Shown in pieces: positions 10,251 to 22,739 of a DNA stretch of 64,000 nt (positions are counted from its first letter, which is position 1; each line of letters opens with the position of its first letter). A program made the position numbers and the translations under genes. This DNA comes from Metopolophium dirhodum (taxonomy: Eukaryota > Arthropoda > Insecta > Hemiptera > Aphididae): contig NC_083568.1 in NCBI RefSeq assembly GCF_019925205.1, positions 29,076,393 through 29,140,392 of the forward strand, in the 5' to 3' direction. The notes below the pieces were generated by a model. That model had not been told where the DNA came from, made no database searches, and saw nothing but the letters and a program-made list of their open reading frames with translations.

Positions 10251-12469
10251 CGTTAAATTAGATATTAAATAATATTAAAATATTACGGAAATTTTGATAT
10301 CAGTATTAACTTGTTGAGCACCTAAAAAAAAATCGTTGTACATAACGTGTAATAAGACGGCCGACCGGATAATCTCTCAAATGGACATTAATAATATATT
10401 GTAATACAACGCATTATGGTTGTATAACCATTAGTCATTAATCAAGACAAATTGGTCATCATATATTAGTTAATACATCATGTATACACCATGAACGGCA
10501 TGAACTACACAATATGATTGTTCATGGTATACTTACACAAAACCCATGATATGATACGTCATATATATATTTTAATCTATGGGTGAACGACTTACATCCG
10601 TATAATAATGGTATAATATACCTATAGGGCAATAATCCTATAATAGCATTCAGGTTATTAGACCGCCCTACATTCTTATCGTTTTTCACTTTTCTTTTTT
10701 TTTTTTTGCAGTTTAAGATAAAATAATAAATATTGTTATGAGCAAACTATCGTCATATATCTATATTCTATTTTGGTCACAGATATAAATATGTATATAT
10801 AATATAATATAAATAAATAAATTAACTGTGATTTTATTTTATTCCAATTTTACCTTTTTTCACGTGAAATAGTGAACTCTGCAGAATGCAATATCACTGC
10901 ATTCAATAAATCATTGATGATGGTAGGGTATTGCCCTATGGTTAATCGGCAATTGGTACCTTGTACGGTTGTACCTGTACATAATATATTATTATGTGGC
11001 GCAAATAGCGAAAATTGTTAAGGTATACGTGTTGAATGGTTTTTAGTTTTTACCAATATTGGATTTTAGAAAGCTTTTCATACACGTATACGTTTATTAT
11101 ATTATTGAGACTTATAAATATTTTGGGAGAGGTTAAGCATTTTAAGAAGATGCCACACCCGCAAGTGTTGTCACTTGTCTCCGTCTTACAAATTTCTGTA
11201 CCACAGAGGTCAACTAATGCAAGTCCATTTTTTGAAATTTTGAGTTAGTTATATAATCAGAATATACTTTTTGTGATCTTTTTAAAGGTATTAACGTAAG
11301 TCCTATATACAATAAATGTATAGATATAGCAAGAAGTACCTATACTAACTTAAGTCCTAAACTATTGCAGGAGTATGGAAACGTATGTTCAATTGTAAGT
11401 CCATTGCAACAAATATTTTTGTTTTGTCTCTCCTGTGAAATTTGCTTTTTGTGACTTGCATTACTCGACTTCTGTGGTACCTACAGATTTATAACAGCAA
11501 ATTTGAGTTCGGCAGTACCTACTAATCTTGTGTTGTTAGCTTTAACATTAGAGTTAATTGACTTCAATCAAACTTGAAGTTAAGAACTTTATCTATGTTT
11601 GTTTGTATGGTGAGTGGTGACTTCTTTTGATATTTAAATTTTTAAGTGAGTTTTGATCATTTTTAAATTTAAATATTTTACTACCTTTTATTCAAATAAG
11701 TGTATCATGTATAATAATAAATATTTACAATATTGGAAAAATATTAATTGCTTATTAGTTATTATTTAAAAAAACATTTATTCATACCTGGTAGAAGCAC
11801 AGAATATAATAGGAAGCAGTAAGTACTGTCTATTTTCTAGGTGTCTAGAAAGCTAAAATAGCTATGATTATCATAAATCACTTATCATCTTTAGGCACTT
11901 ATAAGTTATCATCAGTCCAAAGTCAACACAAATATAAATAACTATCAGGTTAGTACCTATTACTATTGATTAAATATAATATATTAAATACTTAACCAAT
12001 GATATTACTTACCTAAATCCAAAGAAAATAGGTATTTAAATAAAATAATTTCAAAGTTTAAAAGTTCAAATTAGAGCAAATTATATTTATACAATAACTG
12101 AATTATTTGGTATTCAAATATTTTATTTTATTTAGATCAAATAGGTATATATAATTTTCGGTTTTATTGATTTATTTACTGTACATACAACTCATTAAGA
12201 ATTCTGAACCTAATATTTATTCTTATTATTTTGTTTGAGCGTTGACAAGTTGATTAACGAATAACGTTGCTTGCCATGATTGTTCAGTTGTTCAATTATT
12301 AATTCAACATTTAAAATAACTCTAATAATATAACTCTAACTGGCGCCGGCCGCACCGAGGTGAACGAAACGAGACGAGTAATTATTTAGTGATTCTCAAT
12401 GCCTAACTGTTCCGTGCCATAACCGATATTCGTAATATCGTACTTCGTTCTAGATTCAATAAAAAACTA
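10251..12469. other. Non-coding intergenic stretch
   Basis: No supported gene. A TAGGGCAATA at about 10625 and its inverted copy TATTGCCCTA at about 10929 may bound another degenerate MITE. The inverted-repeat element at 11190-11490 is listed separately. The remainder is A+T-rich and featureless. Confidence 0.6.
11190..11490. repeat. Inverted-repeat element with 37-bp arms
   Basis: The arm 11190-11226 (containing TACCACAGAGGTCAACTAAT and GCAAGTCC) is matched in inverted orientation by 11453-11490 (GACTTGCATTACTCGACTTC, TGTGGTACC) with a few mismatches. The true ends of the element probably lie further out and were not found; no target duplication was recognised. Confidence 0.5.
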
Positions 12470-13215
12470 AAGGTGGGCAAGTGGGTGTCGCTCTGCTGTA
12501 CAGTAGGCATTGGTGGAAATCAGGAGGGGGGGGGTCTTGAAGGGTCTTAGTCCCCCAAAAGTCCATCAAGCCCCCTCCTTTTTTAGTTTTGTTGGATCGA
12601 AGCCCCCCTCACATTGATGTAATAATGTTGGCCTCCCTGACATTTTAATGGATTTCCGCCTATGACAGTATAGCGGGTTACAAGTAAAAAAATGGGTAAG
12701 TGGATGTCGCTCTGCTATACAGTAGATTACAAGTGTGTCACTGTAATGGATGGTGTTAAATTTGAATTCAATAATATAATATCATTGTATATGAAAAACG
12801 ATTTTGAGCGAAGGCGGTGATATTCAGCCTATGATGTATTAATAAGTATATTTGATGATATTATTGTTAAGAAAGTAATTTATTTGCCTATTTACGTGAA
12901 ACCTTGTTTAAAATTATCAATCCTTAGCTATAAAAGTTAAATTTTTTGTCGAATGTCAAAAACCAATTTTTCGTAAAAATTAAGGTTTTCCTTAATTTTT
13001 CTTTAGTTTTTCACTGTGCTTTTGTAAACTACTGTAAAATTTTTATTTTTGACCCCCCCAAAATACCAACTATTTTCACTTTCTTATCATAAAAGATACT
13101 GTTGAAGAAAATCAAAGCATTTTTGCTGTCCTAAAAAATTATGAAAGACACAAAAATAAAATAAAAAACACACATCAATACATTTATTGCTCTGCTCAGA
13201 ATCTAAAAGTTAATA
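12470..13215 (-). repeat. Copy of a dispersed repeat family, interrupted by a nested MITE
   Basis: The block with GTCGCTCTGCTGTACAGTAG, CACTGTAATGGATGGTGTTA and AAAAACGATT is found again in the opposite orientation at 20160-20300, 37650-37790 and, degraded, 54800-54870. Its far end (GCTCAGAATCTAAAAG, preceded by ACACATCAATACATTTATTG) recurs inverted at 15122-15200. No coding capacity is visible, and the superfamily is unknown. Two partial tandem copies of the GTCGCTCTGCT segment are present, at 12487 and 12706. Confidence 0.65.
12506..12664. mobile_element. MITE nested inside the dispersed repeat
   Basis: It splits the CTGTACAGTA|GGTTACAAG sequence that is continuous in the other copy (20240-20280). 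It begins GGCATTGGTGGAAATC and ends GATTTCCGCCTATG, imperfect inverted complements. ACAGTA occurs on both sides (12500-12505 and 12665-12670), compatible with a short target duplication. The interior is C/G-run rich (GGAGGGGGGGGG; GCCCCCTCC). Confidence 0.6.
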
Positions 13216-15121
13216 AATAAATCAAATGTACAGAATAATATTATAAAATATTACAACTGCAAGTACAAATATAAATGAATATGGTGTATAGTCGGTATGA
13301 ACAAATGTACAATGTGTCTATGTAGTTGGGTGTAGTCGTGTAGCTATAGGGTGTTAAAAGCTGTTTTAATAAAAACAAAAACTGTAGAGGTTGAACTTAT
13401 AATGGGGGATTTTTTTTTTATAATTGTAGTAAACAGTTAACACTCATTAGTTAATAGCAATTATATCTCAAAAATAATTAAGTACTTAACGTTTTTGAAA
13501 ATATTTTTTCTACATAATTTAAATTCATTAAAAACGCAATTTCTTTTTTTAAATTTATTCCTTTTGAATAAAAGAAATATTTGTTTATTACGTTTTATTG
13601 TAGTCATTTTTAGAATTACTTTGAAGTTTTTAATGTTTAGATGATGAGGAGAGTAGTGGGTCAATATTTTGTGGAGTACCTACACTTGTACTACTCCACT
13701 CCGTTTATCTAAACTTTAATTACATACTTGGATACTTTTAGGTTTTAACTAATTACATGTATACTCGTTTAAAATTCGATTTTTATTAACTGAAACTCTC
13801 CAAAAATTATTTTGTTCAAATTCTTGTCATTTAAAAATGTAAAATTTAAAAAGAAAGAATAATAAAAATTGTAAAATAACAATTTGTTTTTTTAAAAAGT
13901 TGTTTAGTAAAAATCTAAACATTAAAATTTTAAATAAAAATCTAAAAAAAATATCTTAAAAAACGTGAAAACCAATAAAGTTTAAGATAATTAGTGATAG
14001 TTATCAAATTAAAGCCCTCTATATTATTTATTTCTACTAATTCGTAATAAACTAATTTCATTTAATTATTATTATTTTTATATTATTTTACTTATGCCTA
14101 TTGTCTATTATAGGTGTAACTAATGTCTAATAGTATAAGTTATAGGTAATATAATATTTGCGTGAGAAAAATACTTATATACCTAGGTACAATGTACAAA
14201 ATACGTGTAATTGCTGACTCTTATAATATATAAGCTACCTGTATAATATTAGTATAATATAGTATTATAGTTTCAATACAAAATAAATAACAGCGTAAAA
14301 CCTATCACAAAAACCTTTCAACTGTTATTTTACGATAACCATTGTACCTATTTATTTATTAGGAAAAAATAATTGTTTGTTAACGATTGTAGGTATATTT
14401 GCACTATTATGACCAATATACTAACAAATTTTATTTTAGGATTAATATATTTTAAAATATAATAAGTAACCTTTTCTAACTATATTGGACCCGTCAGAAT
14501 GTTTTGTAGTAACAATGTTTAATTTGTTATGCTTTTCATTTCTAACCTGCTTCGTTATAATTTATTAGACTAAAATACATTTTTTGTAGTCTATGGTTCC
14601 CATTAAATAAATTAAATGTAAGCATATAACACACATTGATAGATATTACGTGGCTTTATAAGAAATCATCTATTTTTCCATTTGGATTTTTTTTGTAATC
14701 TTAAGCGTTAATAATTATTGATAACACATAACAGTGAGTTGCGTTAAAATTAATTTATCTCTAGTCTAGTATATTTAGTACTTAGTATTTATTTTTGTTT
14801 TAATTTTGTAACGTTCATCATTCTCCTTTAGTATTATGCGTGTAACAAAATATCGGCAATAATGAATAGTGAATAAATAGCCAGTAGGTACCTAGGAAGT
14901 ACTAATAAAATGCTTGAAAAAGTGTACAGATTATTAGGTTTTGCATATTTATTTATTTTAACCATCAAAACATTTAGTATTACAATATTATATACGCACA
15001 ATTGCCACAGTTAATATTTTAATGTTTATTTTTTTTTAATTTTTAAGTATACGTTTATAATATTAGATGACAATTGTGCGGCTGTAGGTAGGTACCTACA
15101 TACAATTATATAAATATGAAC
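13216..15121. other. Non-coding intergenic stretch
   Basis: Very A+T-rich on both strands with only short, low-complexity ORFs. Nothing with gene-like composition, splice sites or resolvable repeat ends was seen. Confidence 0.6.
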
Positions 15122-15330
15122 ATTTTAGATTCTGAGCGGATAGCGATGAATGTATTGATTTTACATTGATGGTATGTGTGTTTTTTATTTTTTATTTTTA
15201 TTATTTGTATCTGTATTCACGATAAATAGTCGAAATATGCTTCAATTTTCAACTTCAGTATATTGTCCAATAGGAAAGTGAATCTAGGTAGTGCTTGGGA
15301 AGGTTCAAAACAAAAATATATTACTTATAA
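15122..15330 (+). repeat. Fragment of the dispersed repeat family
   Basis: TTTTAGATTCTGAGCGGA followed by GATGAATGTATTGATTTTAC and GTGTGTTTTTTATTTT is the inverted counterpart of the end of the copy at 13150-13215. No terminal inverted repeats were found. Confidence 0.55.
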
Positions 15331-15959
15331 AGTAAGAATATCACAGCTAAAATAATAAATAACAAAATTAGTTTCACCTACTTTTTTATTTAATACTATA
15401 ATCTTTTTTATCCATTTTGTTTTTAAACTTTACTTGTATGTTACATTATTATCTATCACTTATTTTGTATTTAAATTTAAGTACGAAGTAGATATATATA
15501 TTATATATTTATATAAAATGAAGAAGGATTATAAGAACTCTAGTCTCTCAACAAGCTCAGGCTTTTGGAGACAAATTTTTTCGCATTCTATTGTTATATT
15601 GTTTGAATTATATATTATTGATTAAAATAACAGTAAATCTATCCATCTATCAAAAATAAAAAATTAATTAAAAACGGTAATTTTTACGCAAAATCGATTT
15701 TGGTATCTTATGTAACTCTAAAAAAAAATACTGTAAATACATATGCAATTTTCACTGGGTATATTTTATATTAGCATTTTCTATACACCCTAAAAATATT
15801 TTGGCTTGTTTTGAGCTGTTTACGGACATTTTCTGTTTCCAATTTTTGTAGTTTTTTTTTCTATAACTGTCTATAAAATGTTATTTGTTGGGTTAAAAAG
15901 CGTGGAAATTTACTACCAAGGCTCCTGAGTCCTGGTATATTGTTCCCATAGTTACTATA

Positions 15960-16640
15960 TATAGGGATGAATATATACTTGGAATTTTTAAATACATTTT
16001 AAGACCATAATATTTTTAAATTCTTGAGATTTTTTGTGCTACTTAAGGAGTGTTCTGTGGAGATACAAACTTTTGTTTTTCAAATAAAAATACCCTCTTT
16101 CAATACAGTGCTTAATTTTTCTGAAATTTTTGACGGATCAGAATCAAATTTCGTATTAGTAGTTTTTGAGTTGTTCGACTTTATATTATAAGGATAAAAG
16201 GTCCATGCACGGTAATAAGTTTATAAGATATGGGGGCTATGGTGATTTGAAAATTGTAGTCATTAATAATAATATATCAATATTAATAATTTATAAAAAT
16301 AGCCCAGGACGTATAATAAATACGACTAGATCCAGTTTTACATCTATTTTATATTTATGTAAAACCATTTGTAAGGACTATTATGTTTAATACAAACATT
16401 TTAATAACTAAGAAACTACTATCATTCGAATTTTGAATTAGATACATCGACATTTTTAAAAAAATTATCCACTTAAGAATTTACAATAAAAAAAGGGGGG
16501 TTCTCATTTGTAAAACAGTTTGTATAGAAGTTTGTACCGCCACAGGACACTCCTTAAGTAGTACAAAAATTCAAGAATTTTAAAATATAGTCAAAGTATA
16601 TTTAAAAATTCCAAAAATCAGAATTTTAATAAATATTCAT
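15960..16640. repeat. Inverted-repeat (fold-back) element of about 0.7 kb
   Basis: The left arm (ACTTGGAATTTTTAAATACA, TTCTTGAGATTTTTTGTGCT, ACTTAAGGAGTGTTCTGTGG) is complementary to the right arm (CCACAGGACACTCCTTAAGT, AGTACAAAAATTCAAGAATT, TTTAAAAATTCCAA). Arms are about 95 bp with scattered mismatches. The outer boundary may reach the GTGAATCACCCCGTT sequence near 16673-16687. No protein is encoded; short ORFs inside are chance. Confidence 0.6.
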
Positions 16641-18208
16641 TATTAAAGGAAAAAATGGGGGTCAGCTTGCTTGGTGAATCACCCCGTTATAGTATAGATA
16701 TTTTAAATCGAAATTAATTATTTAAAAAGTTTAACAAAGTCTGTTTTTAGAATGTACCAAATACCAATAGTTATAAAAACTGAGAAAACTACCTATTATA
16801 AAATTAAAGAAAAACAGTTAAAGAAAAATAATTATTGCATTCCAATATAATTTATGTTATTTTGTTGTAGGTTAGTTAGAAAATAATAATTATACGTAGA
16901 CTTGAGATTTGCACGGTTTAATTATTCCGGAATTTCATAAATACAACCATGCTGTAATTTAAAAAATATACGTTGACTATTTTTATGCTTTATATTTTTG
17001 AGTTTATGACAGTTTGAACATTTTATTTTATTTTATGAAATTTTAAATGGTTAAATTTCCGAGAGGCTGAAAACTAAGCAAGAAGTCAAAAATATATTTT
17101 ATTTTATGTATATTATTAAGAATAAACATAATATAATGATTACTTATTTTATGAATTTACTGTTTATATACAACAATTTTGTTTGTTATTACTACAGAAT
17201 TAGAATTTTGTTCTATAGTAGACGTATAATGATGACCTTCAATATTTTTATTGTTTTTGATTATGTCAATTGTCAAGTTCGTTATTTATAATTTATCTAA
17301 TTGCCAGAATACTCGGCATAGTATTATTAATCATATAACTATTTTGAATTTATTTTATATTGTTAAACATAATAAAAAAGTACTTAATCAAACATAATCA
17401 TGAATAAATATTTTTTTTTTAATAATACCCTTTAATTATACAATGTAAACGTTTTAATTAATAATTAATTAAATAATTGGCTGCGATACAAACGTTAGGT
17501 ATTGAACGTAGTAATATACCAATATAATATAATCTTTATGTTGCACTTCAAAATTTAATAAACTGTGTTATGTCTTAGGTCTGCAATAAATAGTATTAAT
17601 CTAATGTTTGAGATTCTGAGTAGATTTTTTTTTTTTGCAACTGCAGTTATTTAAGTGCTATTGGAGATAGATAACAGTATGTGTGGCTTGTGCATCTCTC
17701 TATTAATAGATATTAGATCTGTAGGTACAGATTGGAAATTTAATACATATTGCACTTTCTTCTTCTTTATTTATGTAGGTAGGTACCAAAAAATAGTTTC
17801 AAACTAATAGGTGATAAAAAAATTATTTTATTTAGTAGGTATAATATGGATTTATGAAGAAAAAATGAGTTCAAAATATTTACAGTTTACACAGACAAGC
17901 TTACAGAAAAAATAGCACTACTTGACCGACTACATGTTGTGTTACATCAAGGGAAAAGGATAATAATATGGAAGTTGTGTGCTAATAGGGTACCTACTCT
18001 AACACACCCGCGTGAAGGGATAATGATACTCAGCAAGAGATTGGTTAAAAATTAAATTGGATTTTCTCCGTAGAGGGTCATTACTCTAGTAATTACAGTA
18101 CAATATTATAATATACCAGAAAATAATTGATATTTAATTATATATGCATGTAGGTACTAAATTTGATTTTGCTCTTGAGCACTCAAAATAATTATAACCC
18201 TGCCATTA
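16641..18208. other. Non-coding intergenic stretch
   Basis: A+T-rich with no supported exon, RNA gene or resolvable repeat. A further TTGAGATTCTGAGTAGA (about 17608) is probably a small relic of the dispersed repeat family. Confidence 0.55.
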
Positions 18209-18454
18209 TTAGGGTTCCGTATGGTAAAACGGGACTCTATTACTAAGGCTCCGCTCGCTGTCCGTCCGTCCGTCCGTCTGTTACCAGGCTGTATCTCATG
18301 TACCATGAAAGTTAGAAAGTTGAAATTTTCACAGATTATGTATTTCTGTTGCCGCTTTAACGACAAATACTAAAAATCCTAGAATATATAATATAAGCAG
18401 TGTTACCAACATGTTTATAGATAATGTTACGGAACCCACTTGGCTGGTTTTTTT
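18209..18454 (+). mobile_element. (GTCY)n-associated element resembling lepidopteran Lep1/MINE (non-autonomous Helitron type)
   Basis: The block starts TTAGGGTTCCGTATGGTAAA, passes through ACTAAGGCTCCGCTCGCT, a (GTCC)n/GTCT microsatellite (about 18259-18280), CCAGGCTGTATCTCATG, GTTGAAATTTTCACAGAT and TATTTCTGTTGCCGCTTTAA, and ends TTACGGAACCC...CTTGGCTGGTTTTTTTC. From memory this matches, in order and nearly base by base, a very common short repeat of moth and butterfly genomes described as a microsatellite-associated non-autonomous Helitron. The terminal AGGGTTCCGTA/TACGGAACCC are inverted. A roughly 55-bp A+T-rich segment before the last block looks extra relative to the form I recall. Confidence 0.65.
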
Positions 18455-19849
18455 CATTTGCCTATACGTATTTTTGTTGTACACCAAATAAAATATTGTA
18501 AACAAACTATAAATTATATTACATTGTATTTAATAGTATAGTATAATAATATAATTTATTATTGATTCTAGAAATTTACGAAAGTTTATTTGTTCGACGA
18601 AAAAATAAGGTTGATCGCGTGAATATTTGGAGGTATTTGTCATTTAACAAATCAATGTTTTTGTAATTAGCCTAGTAATTAGTATTCCTAATCGAACTGT
18701 GAAAACACACTGATGTTATAGTAATAAACTAATATATACAACCAGAATCGATAGTTCCATGTTCAATGGTGTAGGTACACTCCACCCCCCTTTTGGAAAT
18801 TTCTGCGCACGTCATGGATTATGTCCGATTGTTGAAGAGCTTACAACAATTTAAACAATTTGCTACAAATATCAATTTTATTTTGTAATTTTAAGTTATA
18901 TCTATAAGATAAGTATCGGGAGCCGCAGTCGTGACATTAGGGGATTTGGAGGTAAAATATATAAAATGTTGTCATGCAATTATACTGACTGTTTTTGTGC
19001 TTGTTTAGGTACCTACCTTTTTACTATTTAGTCAATTTAGTCATATATCAAATATAAATAATAATATTGTTTAAACATTTACTTGACTATTGAAGACTGC
19101 AGAAAAATAATAATATAATATTGAAATAATTTGTTATTTATGCGAGTGGTTAAATTTATAATGGAAACTAAAATATGTATAATCATATAAATCAAATGTA
19201 TTTGTTTTTTATTGTATATTAATTGTTGTTAACACAGGCCTCTTGCAAATGAAAATTTTCCAAATTTAAATATATTAAAAAGAAACTTCGTTGAAAAAAC
19301 ATCAATGTCATCTAAAACCAGTCTTGTAAAGTACTCGAGTAAAAATATTCAAATATGTTTTACCTACCTACCTACTCAAATATATATTTCAATTTTTAAA
19401 TATACCATTGAATGTACTTGGACAAAGTATTTTAAATATTTTTTCAAAGTATCTGTAGGTTAAAAATAAATACTAATAAAATACTTATAAAATTAATCAA
19501 TAATTTTTAAAACCTTTTTATTTTTAGTTCATATATTTTCATATGTTTTCAATTCTATTAACATGAAAATGCTAAACAAATCTGTTTAATTGATTTATAA
19601 GGTAAAAAACATATTATGCAAAACTTTTGAAAGTATTTTAAAGTATAATAATGCTTTTTTTAAGTATCTGTATTTGTACTTTTTTTACTGAGCTTTCAAA
19701 TGCGGATTTTAATGCTTTTAAAAAAAAGGTAGGCATCTGTATTTGTATTTGAATACTTTTATAAAGGACCTATCTTTTACAAGACTGCATAAAATTATTA
19801 ATGTCAATGTCTGTAGAAAAATATGTGGTCATTTAAAAGAACTGATTAA
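18455..19849. other. Non-coding intergenic stretch
   Basis: No supported gene or clearly bounded repeat. Short ORFs are A+T-rich and without splice support. Confidence 0.55.
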
Positions 19850-20300
19850 AATAATAGCAGACTTCAAATTAATTTTCCAGACATTTTAATTTAAAATTTG
19901 GACGAAATTACATATCAAAAACAAGAATAACGATTTTAGTTCTTTTGTTGTAATTTAAAAATATTATTCGTTGATATATTTAACTTTTAGAGTACTTAAA
20001 TTATTAAATTTTATACACACAATGACATTTTAAAATGTAATTTTTTGGCAAAAAATGAACCTAATATATACTGTTATACTAATGCCTATTGCCTAATAGA
20101 CAATAGTACAATAAATTACTTTAATCACAATAATATCATCAAATATAGGTACTAAGTAATATTATAAGCTGACATCTTCGTTTAGAATCGTTTTTCGTAT
20201 ACAATGGTTTTATATAATTGAACTCAAATCTAACACCATCCATTGCAGTGACCCACTTGTAACCTACTGTACAGCAGAGCGACACCCATTTATCCGCTTT
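19850..20300 (+). repeat. Copy of the dispersed repeat family
   Basis: It contains TTTTAGTTCTTTTGTTGTAA and ACACAATGACATTTTAAAAT, later GAATCGTTTTTCGTATACAA, CACCATCCATTGCAGTGACC and TACTGTACAGCAGAGCGACA. The same modules in the same order occur at 54430-54880, and the last ones are inverted at 12470-12800. It is non-coding. Confidence 0.65.
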
Positions 20301-21901
20301 TTTTAAGTTTGGGGCCCTTAAAAATAATGTTCCCGATGTCTTTGTTGTTCCAGGGCTAACACCTCGTTGGCGAGGTTATAGTTGTTATTCTACTTACTTA
20401 TTACAGACCAGTCATACCCATAAATCGATTTCGAAAAATAAAAGTAGGAGGATTCCGTTTACTTTTAAAAAAGAGCGTCCCCATCACTTGTTAAACGTTA
20501 TCGAGCTTTGGGGGCTATGCCTCCACACCCTCTAATACCCGTCTTTAAATCATAAAATATTTATAAATAATTAATTTAAAAAATAAAAATAATATAAGTT
20601 AATGAATTACATATATTATAGGTATTATAATTTATACTTTATAGATCCACGGCTATGAAATAATCCATAAGATAATTAATTATGATGGTGTTTCGCGCAT
20701 TTGATAAAAATTCAGAATGATGAAGCGTCCCCTGCGTTGTGCGTTCCCCTTAAAAATAAAAGTTACTCCGTCTCCCTGCCTACCCCCCCCCCCCCCAATT
20801 CGAGCACTGGTCGTACCATAAATATACTTTAAGAATGAAGAACTAGTTCGGAGTTTAGTATGTAAATGAATAATAAAATAATATTATCTACTCACACAAT
20901 AGTTAAGTATATATAGTTAATAAGTTATTCTATAATTATAGTACCTATAGCTATATAACCATGATAATATGAATATTATGTTATAATGTAATAATATAAA
21001 CCATCAGTTGCGTGTTGACCGTGATTTTGAAGAGCAGTTTCCCGATCATATTTTTAAAGAGGTAGGTGGGTGGGTGAGTACTGGATTTAGTGTGAAATTA
21101 AAGAACAAGACTAACTTCATCTGAATATGATATTTAATAAGAATAATAACTTCAATGATAAGTATTATATTAAGTAATCAAGGGGTGGTATAAAAATTGT
21201 TTTCAATTTTCATTGAGTGAATTAGTGTATATCCCAGTGAACGATTCAGATATAAGTACAATGATAAATGAATACGTAATTCAAAAGTACTTTTTATAAA
21301 TTTTAAGAGGTTAATACCACCACACTCATACTCTGATGACGTCCTTGGATCTTCAGTTATTACCTATATATATTATTATTGTAGCCGACAACGGAATAAT
21401 TGTGCCTGGTGGAAATCGTTTTGTATGTATTATGTAAGTAGGCGTACGTGACATATCAGGCATGTATTATTAATAACAAAAACTAGCACTTAAAATTTTA
21501 TTGCATATAATAGCATCGACAATGTACACGTCAGAAGTATATGGTTAATTAAAATTATTATTCATATTATGATGTTTAGTTTCGTCTGTAGTTCATTGTA
21601 ATAGAATTCATGCCTATTAAAATGTATTATAAGACGCACGCAGTGACCTTAAAAGTTGTTCGCAATAAGCCACAGCTAGAGGCTAGCGACATTTTCTTCC
21701 CATCCGAATCGCGCGCGCTGGACAGCCTTAGCTTTCGGCGCAATAACTTTCGCCTGATGCGCGCGCGCGCAAAATGAAAACATTAAAAATCGTTGGTCAA
21801 CAAAAATTTACAAAATATTATAACGTGACTGTTTTACTAAGCTTTTACATGGATATCACAATCCTCTGCAAAGGCACACACACGGCACACTGTACATTTT
21901 A
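20301..21901. other. Non-coding stretch with GC-richer patches
   Basis: Unassigned. A poly-C run (20783-20796) ends a C/G-richer block with repeat-like character. A short GC-rich segment at 21650-21780 has alternating GC (GCGCGCGCGC) just before the hAT element. No coding exon recognised. Confidence 0.5.
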
Positions 21902-22455
21902 TAGAGATGGGAGCTTGGTAAATATTTTACCGGTAAAGTATAAATTTTACCGATAATTTTTTTATCCTGTAAATATTGTTTAATTCGAGTGACCACTAAT
22001 TTCAATTGTTTTCATATGCGCAACAACGCTATAGTGACATCCATATCTCCTGCACAATGCATGATATAAATATGACTAGTTATATATGCCTACTTATATT
22101 TATATGATGCACACGAGATCAGCTTCCAGCAAATAATTATTACTAAGACAATTTTTACCACCATCATCTCTGATTTACTTTAAAAAATATTTTTAGTCCA
22201 ATATAACTAATATAAGTTGGAGGTGCTAAGCACCCCCGGCACCCCCGTTTATGCGCAATTCATACTTAAAATATATATAAATATAATACTTATACTTTGT
22301 AGTAAGGAGTGGACGAGTGGTACATTGGTTAAATGGTTAGCTTAGTTATAAAAATGTTATTGAGTTCGTATTAAATTTACTGAATAAAAATAGTATACAG
22401 TATTAAGACATTTACGTACATTTACGTAAAATTTACGGTAAAATTCCCATGTCTA
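21902..22455. mobile_element. Non-autonomous hAT element with perfect 8-bp TSD
   Basis: It begins TAGAGATGGGA and ends TTCCCATGTCTA, whose complement is TAGACATGGGAA. The identical octamer ACATTTTA lies on both sides (21894-21901 and 22456-22463). At 554 bp without a transposase ORF it is non-autonomous. Internally the GGTAAA/TTTACCGG motifs near the left end reappear inverted near the right end, extending the imperfect inverted repeat. A tRNA-like internal promoter candidate lies at about 22310-22385. Confidence 0.87.
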
Positions 22456-22739
22456 ACATTTTATGTGCAATTGTTGCAGTAAGTTCCAAAACAACGGTCG
22501 TATATATTATGGGTATGCCTACATTATCCGAAGGACCCGAGAATGAGAGTTAAGTATAGATACTGTTCCACTATATCAATACCGTATATACCTACCATAT
22601 TATAATGTGGTTCGTGTTCAGAATTTTCTCGTTATTCGCCAAATTATTAAATAAATTGTTTAGACAAACCGATTTTCACTACAATATTGTATTAGGTTAG
22701 TATTAGGTTAGTCGTTGCAATATAACAATATTCGATAAC

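Noticed and set aside
18157..18366. 69-codon minus-strand ORF
   Set aside because: It is the reverse reading of the (GTCY)n Lep1-like element, including T-D-G-R-T from the microsatellite.
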